DNA from: Roseivirga echinicomitans
GTDB lineage: Bacteria > Bacteroidota > Bacteroidia > Cytophagales > Cyclobacteriaceae
Direction: 5' to 3'
Assembly (NCBI RefSeq): GCF_001592935.1
Contig: NZ_LRDB01000012.1
Span: forward strand, 1 to 64,000
DNA: 64,000 nucleotides
Position 1 is the first letter of the stretch; every line of letters starts with the position of its first letter. A program made the translations under genes and the position numbers. The notes under the pieces were generated by a model, which had not been told where the DNA came from, did not search any database, and saw nothing but the letters and a program-made list of their open reading frames with translations. Below, piece after piece: positions 60,525-64,000 of this stretch.

Positions 60525-60888
60525 ATCTCATAAAAGTAGAAAAAACTACGACACCTACAATAGCTCCAATTGTATTTGCGAGCAAATCGTATATATCTGT
60601 CATTCTACCAGGAACAACGGACTGCAATGATTCCAAAATCAATCCATAAACTACGCATATAGTTAACGAATTCCATAGGTATTTGTTTTCAAGTCGAACT
60701 TTGCCCTTGTTATTTCTTTTACCCCAAAGGACTAAAAAACTTAGAATTCCAAAGACACCCAAATGGGCTATTTTGTCATAGGAAAGTAATTTAGACTCGG
60801 GAAAAGAATCTTGTGGCAACAACATTAATACTGCCAAAACTATGGCCCAAGATACGCTGGCCCAATATTGTTTTATAAACGAGCGCAT
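60520..60888 (-). CDS. VanZ-family membrane protein
   Basis: A 122-residue protein with four transmembrane helices: AIVLAVLMLLPQDSFPESKL (first helix and loop), KIAHLGVFGILSFLVLWG with the conserved KxxH, then a helix near 66-84 and GRMTDIYDLLANTIGAIVGV with the DxxxNxxG signature. VanZ-like proteins occur in many bacteria and their role is largely unknown. The order sprA-gcvH-vanZ-tonB is a common Bacteroidota arrangement (from memory). It is 14 bases after gcvH. Confidence 0.92.
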   Translation of the reverse strand: MRSFIKQYWASVSWAIVLAVLMLLPQDSFPESKLLSYDKIAHLGVFGILSFLVLWGKRNNKGKVRLENKYLWNSLTICVVYGLILESLQSVVPGRMTDIYDLLANTIGAIVGVVVFSTFMRY

Positions 60889-60902
60889 CAGGCAAATTGG
60901 AT

Positions 60903-61283
60903 CTATTGACCAATTAATGCTTTATAACTAGCGGCATCCATCAGGCCTTCAACTTCCGAAGGATCACTCATGGTGATTTTGATCATCCAACCTTCTCCGT
61001 AGGGATCAGAATTCACTATTTCCGGAGCATCTTCAAGCTGGCTATTAAATTCTTTTACTTCACCCGAAAGCGGCATGAATAAATCAGAAACGGTTTTTAC
61101 AGCCTCCACTGTACCGAATACTTCTTCTTTGTCAAGCGAATCTCCTTCTGTTTCAATTTCAACATAGACGATATCGCCTAGTTCGCTTTGCGCAAAATCA
61201 GTAATCCCAACTGTTGCTTCATTTCCTTCAACCTTTATCCACTCGTGATCTTTGGTATACAATAAGTTTTCTGGTATGTTCAT
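60903..61283 (-). CDS. gcvH: Glycine cleavage system H protein
   Basis: Carries the lipoyl arm between the P, T and L proteins of glycine cleavage. The 126-residue protein has the normal length. The lipoylated lysine is K63 in [20 protein letters not shown]; other marks are [33 protein letters not shown] and [11 protein letters not shown]. It has a TATTTTTG box upstream, so it can be made apart from sprA. gcvT is 20 kb away and gcvP is not in the window. Confidence 0.98.
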   Translation of the reverse strand: MNIPENLLYTKDHEWIKVEGNEATVGITDFAQSELGDIVYVEIETEGDSLDKEEVFGTVEAVKTVSDLFMPLSGEVKEFNSQLEDAPEIVNSDPYGEGWMIKITMSDPSEVEGLMDAASYKALIGQ

Positions 61284-61303
61284 TTCTCTAAAATAAATTC
61301 GAT

Positions 61304-61311
61304 CAAAAATA
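61304..61311 (-). promoter_or_regulatory. Promoter -7 box of gcvH
   Basis: TATTTTTG on the minus strand fits TAnnTTTG, 20 bases before the gcvH ATG and after the sprA stop. Confidence 0.55.
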
Positions 61312-61337
61312 AACGGAATATTGTGAAAAGTAAGCGT

Positions 61338-64000
61338 TTATTGAGACAAACTAAACCTAACTCTTCCACCAAAGGCAGTTCTAGCATTTAAGAAGCTCGT
61401 AGTCACTCTTGGTTCGTTTATATTTTTTTCAAAATAGAAGGCAACTTGAAGCGCATCGCTCACACTGTATTCTAATGTTGGACTTAGTTGGAAGATTTTT
61501 ATTCCTTCGGTAACAATGCTTGATTCGCCAATTCTTCGCTGAACGGTTTTGTTATCGCGTAAGCTAAAAGTCATGTTAAAGCGCAATTCGTTAGGAAGGG
61601 TTTCTTTTCTTCCTCTAATCCTGAAAGGAATTTTTACCCCGGCTTTGGTATAGCCCAAGGTTACACTGATATCATTTGCCGATCGTTCTGTAACTTGAAT
61701 ATTGGACAGGTTAAGCGCAATGTTTCTTTCTTTGGAGTAATTGACGTCTAGGTTCCAACTACTGGTAGTCTTCAGGTTTATTCCTACAAGCGGAGAGAAT
61801 TTCTCTGTAAGCACCACTTGCTGCGAAGTGAAAATAGGCACCAAATTACCGTCTTCATTGAACTGATCTGCCAAACCATAATCGTTGAGTTGATTCTCCA
61901 AAGTAAGGTTGGATGTATACAGGGCTGAGTTGATGTAATTACTCACACTGTACTGACTGCTGTAGGAATGGCTAATACTCACTGTACTGAAGAGTTCTTT
62001 TATGGCATCAATTTTTGTTAGACCACGGTAGTTCAAGGCCCAGCCTGGAATGGGAAGCCGAGGGAAGGCTGAGGTCTTGATTTCATCTGGGCTTTGGCCT
62101 GAATAGGCCGCTAAAAATGCTGGAATCACAACGTCCTGCGAATTGACATCATAATTTCCTGTATCATTAGATTGATCTAATCTCGATTTTAAAATATTCC
62201 TGTAGGTTTCAAAATTGGCAAATAGAGGTGAGTCATCATTGTTATTATCTTTTTCAAAAGATGTTTTGAACATATTGTAAGACACAATATAAGTACCTGT
62301 TCGATTTGGATTGATGCTTAAGAACTCACCTGCTACATCATCACGCCTAAATATTTCCTGATAGTTTTCGGAATGTGTTTTTCTTCCTGTTAGCGTCACC
62401 CTAAAATCGCCAAAAGGTTCTAATACCGTAGAGTAGTTGAAGCTCATGTTTTTATCTTGGGTGAATGGAGCGGTCAGGAATGTACTCTGAGCATATAGTC
62501 CATCTCTAGCAAGTTGTGTACGAATGGCAGCGTCTTGGCTACCTACAATGAAGCCGAGACTTGGACTCGTCATCTCTTTATCTAGCCCAAAAAGGAAAAC
62601 ATCAGGCATATAACCAGGCAAAACCGTTCCTTGGGCTACTGAGTAATCAAATGTGGCACTTCTCACCATCATTACTGCCCTGAGTAAGGCCTTGAGCGCG
62701 GGCATCTGATCAATGGTCTTTTTTTGTTTGATTGAGTCGTTTGTTGCTAATCCAGTAGGGCGGGACCTGCTTCGGGTAGGGGAGTTGATTTTCTTTAACA
62801 GCCCAATGTTGTTGTATATCTTCTGAAAATCAATCTTACCATTCAACTTGACAACGCGTGTGTTACCTGCGTAATTGCCTAAAGTATCGGCTTGACCAAT
62901 GGCGCCAGCTTTCCAATTGTAAGTGGAAGCATAACTTAGGGTAGAGTTTAGCCAGTTCGTGACTGGAATTTTCTCAAAGGGTAGGGTATAGCTTGAATTG
63001 ATGGTGTGCGTGTAATTCTTTATTCTTCCAAAGTTTTTGAAGTTGGTCCAAACGGAGTCCTTTTTTATGTCTGTATTAATATCACCCTCTGGTTCATCAA
63101 TAATGGCATTTACGTTGGCAAAGTAATCCAATGTTAAAGCTTTAGTCAGGTTCCAGTTTACGGCATAACTTCTATCAAAAGTGAATGATTTTTCAAAATA
63201 TGGGTCTATTCCGTCCGTGTTGAGGTCGGAGTTTCTTAACTGGGTTTTGAGGAAGCTTCGGTTTACATTTCCATTGACGGTAATAGAGTTTGGTACCACA
63301 TTGAAATTGACATCTTTAATAACTTGAAGCCATTTGGAACTCAAGAACCCTATGTTTTTAAACGGTTCAATAAACCACTCTTTAGGTTGATAACTGTAAG
63401 TGACAGCTCCCCGGTAGTTTTTGTAATCATAAGAAGCGGTGTTGATATTGCTCCTAGTTATTTCATTGTAGGCGTAAGTGAAACTCAAGTTTTCTATATC
63501 ATAAATGCGCTTTGGTGCATCTGCGTCTACTCTTCTTTTTCGGACATTAGAGAAGTTGAAACTCCTTCGTTTAGATTGATCCACCACCTTGTCATAGTAG
63601 GTGTCTCGTTCTTCCTTAGACTCAAAAGAGTTAAGCACATCTTCAAGAGGCAAATCAGGGTCGAGAGGGTCGTATTGTGGTACGGCCCGTGAATTCTCTA
63701 AACTGAGATAGGCAGGAAGCTCAATTCCCCAATTTTCTGGAAAGAACTTGCCTAGTTTAAGACTAGTAGAGATATCATACTGCGTAGTGTTTTCTCTACT
63801 TCTTTCAGAAATTTTATCTGCGATTCCGCCAAAGCCAATAGATGAATGTCTTACTGATGCTGAGACGTTCCCGAAATCGGCCAACTGAGCATCGAACCTT
63901 GCATTAGCTGCGATTCCTGATTTTGAGTCAAAATCTGTTACCCGAAGTTCGTTGGCCCAAATACAGAAACTCTTTGGTTCCAAATCTGGTGAACTTGGGT
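61338..64000 (-). CDS. sprA: SprA/Sov outer-membrane translocon of the type IX secretion system (3' part)
   Basis: The C-terminal about 887 residues of the very large barrel that forms the T9SS pore; the family is roughly 2400 residues, and the start is beyond the right edge. The frame is open to base 64000 (a TTG at 63983 is only an internal codon). Typical content: IWANELRVTDFD near the left end, then long runs of alternating beta-strand patterns such as NFNVVPNSITVNGNVNR, GFIVGSQDAAIRTQLARDGL, and the C-terminal strands LEYSVSDALQVAFYFEKNIN and FGGRVRFSLSQ. It is upstream of gcvH, vanZ and the tonB array. With PorV and PorU it makes three T9SS components in this window. Confidence 0.95.
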   Translation of the reverse strand, partial: PSSPDLEPKSFCIWANELRVTDFDSKSGIAANARFDAQLADFGNVSASVRHSSIGFGGIADKISERSRENTTQYDISTSLKLGKFFPENWGIELPAYLSLENSRAVPQYDPLDPDLPLEDVLNSFESKEERDTYYDKVVDQSKRRSFNFSNVRKRRVDADAPKRIYDIENLSFTYAYNEITRSNINTASYDYKNYRGAVTYSYQPKEWFIEPFKNIGFLSSKWLQVIKDVNFNVVPNSITVNGNVNRSFLKTQLRNSDLNTDGIDPYFEKSFTFDRSYAVNWNLTKALTLDYFANVNAIIDEPEGDINTDIKKDSVWTNFKNFGRIKNYTHTINSSYTLPFEKIPVTNWLNSTLSYASTYNWKAGAIGQADTLGNYAGNTRVVKLNGKIDFQKIYNNIGLLKKINSPTRSRSRPTGLATNDSIKQKKTIDQMPALKALLRAVMMVRSATFDYSVAQGTVLPGYMPDVFLFGLDKEMTSPSLGFIVGSQDAAIRTQLARDGLYAQSTFLTAPFTQDKNMSFNYSTVLEPFGDFRVTLTGRKTHSENYQEIFRRDDVAGEFLSINPNRTGTYIVSYNMFKTSFEKDNNNDDSPLFANFETYRNILKSRLDQSNDTGNYDVNSQDVVIPAFLAAYSGQSPDEIKTSAFPRLPIPGWALNYRGLTKIDAIKELFSTVSISHSYSSQYSVSNYINSALYTSNLTLENQLNDYGLADQFNEDGNLVPIFTSQQVVLTEKFSPLVGINLKTTSSWNLDVNYSKERNIALNLSNIQVTERSANDISVTLGYTKAGVKIPFRIRGRKETLPNELRFNMTFSLRDNKTVQRRIGESSIVTEGIKIFQLSPTLEYSVSDALQVAFYFEKNINEPRVTTSFLNARTAFGGRVRFSLSQ

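Noticed and set aside
1-64000. CRISPR arrays, insertion sequences, prophage, tRNA or rRNA genes
   Set aside because: I looked for regular direct repeats, transposase/integrase motifs, tRNA-like T-arm sequences and rRNA signatures and found none.

Overview
The window looks like a chromosomal segment of a free-living, aerobic, gliding-type member of the Bacteroidota, most likely order Cytophagales (a Roseivirga/Fulvivirga-like marine bacterium; the rank below phylum is inference). The evidence is the type IX secretion genes (PorU, PorV, SprA and a type-B CTD cargo protein), a SusC-like receptor, a cluster of TonB paralogues, a three-subunit diheme succinate dehydrogenase, and many promoters with the Bacteroidota -7 box TAnnTTTG in place of sigma70-type boxes. 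Shine-Dalgarno sequences are weak throughout. I see no rRNA or tRNA genes, prophage, insertion sequence or CRISPR array, and almost everything is chromosomal core.

Layout. 1-3.8 kb: the 5' part of a SusC/RagA receptor gene and valS. 3.9-10.8 kb: an Lrp-type regulator divergent from an amino-acid dehydrogenase, followed by the homogentisate branch of tyrosine breakdown (hmgA, hppD, fumarylacetoacetase), then a DoxX-like and a flavin-reductase-like gene. 10.9-18.4 kb: a small beta-barrel protein, bioB divergent from folK, a secreted unknown, fabD, a DCC protein, and a large secreted protein with a T9SS type-B sorting domain. 18.5-22.1 kb: the sdhCAB operon with a clear promoter and terminator. 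22.1-30.1 kb: a beta-propeller lipoprotein, a short ExbB/TolQ-like protein, a LytTR membrane regulator, an ECF sigma factor with a small membrane partner, malic enzyme, a double UspA protein, an SUI1/YciH factor and an alpha/beta hydrolase.

30.2-44.8 kb: an unrecognised protein without an ATG start, a secreted cyclophilin, an ATP-grasp enzyme, a degenerate IscA-like protein, a glycosyltransferase, a run of small conserved Bacteroidota genes (DUF7935, YkvA, thioredoxin-like, NAD(P)-binding, membrane protein), a multi-spanning membrane protein whose C-terminus comes from a repeat, dtd and a MazG-type gene, an LpxO-like dioxygenase convergent with comB, gcvT, and an FtsX/MacB-type permease. 44.8-57.4 kb: an M16-like protein lacking its zinc site, porV, porU, pssA, an MBL hydrolase, a FAD oxidoreductase, a 1088-residue propeller/barrel protein and yicC. 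57.5-64 kb: four tandem tonB paralogues, vanZ, gcvH and the 3' part of sprA.

How the genes fit together. SprA forms the outer-membrane pore, PorV shuttles cargo to the PorU sortase, and the cargo at 15.5-18.4 kb carries the signal such a system recognises. The TonB paralogues could energise SusC-type receptors such as the one at the left edge. The amino-acid dehydrogenase and tyrosine genes send carbon to fumarate and acetoacetate, and Sdh and malic enzyme take up the C4 acids. No single locus stands out as a wholly new system. The items most worth a second look are the tonB array with acidic linkers, the comB/LpxO-like pair (possibly linked to sulfonolipids), several family members that have lost catalytic residues, strong palindromes at the malic enzyme, cyclophilin and tonB leaders, and the likely leaderless transcripts.
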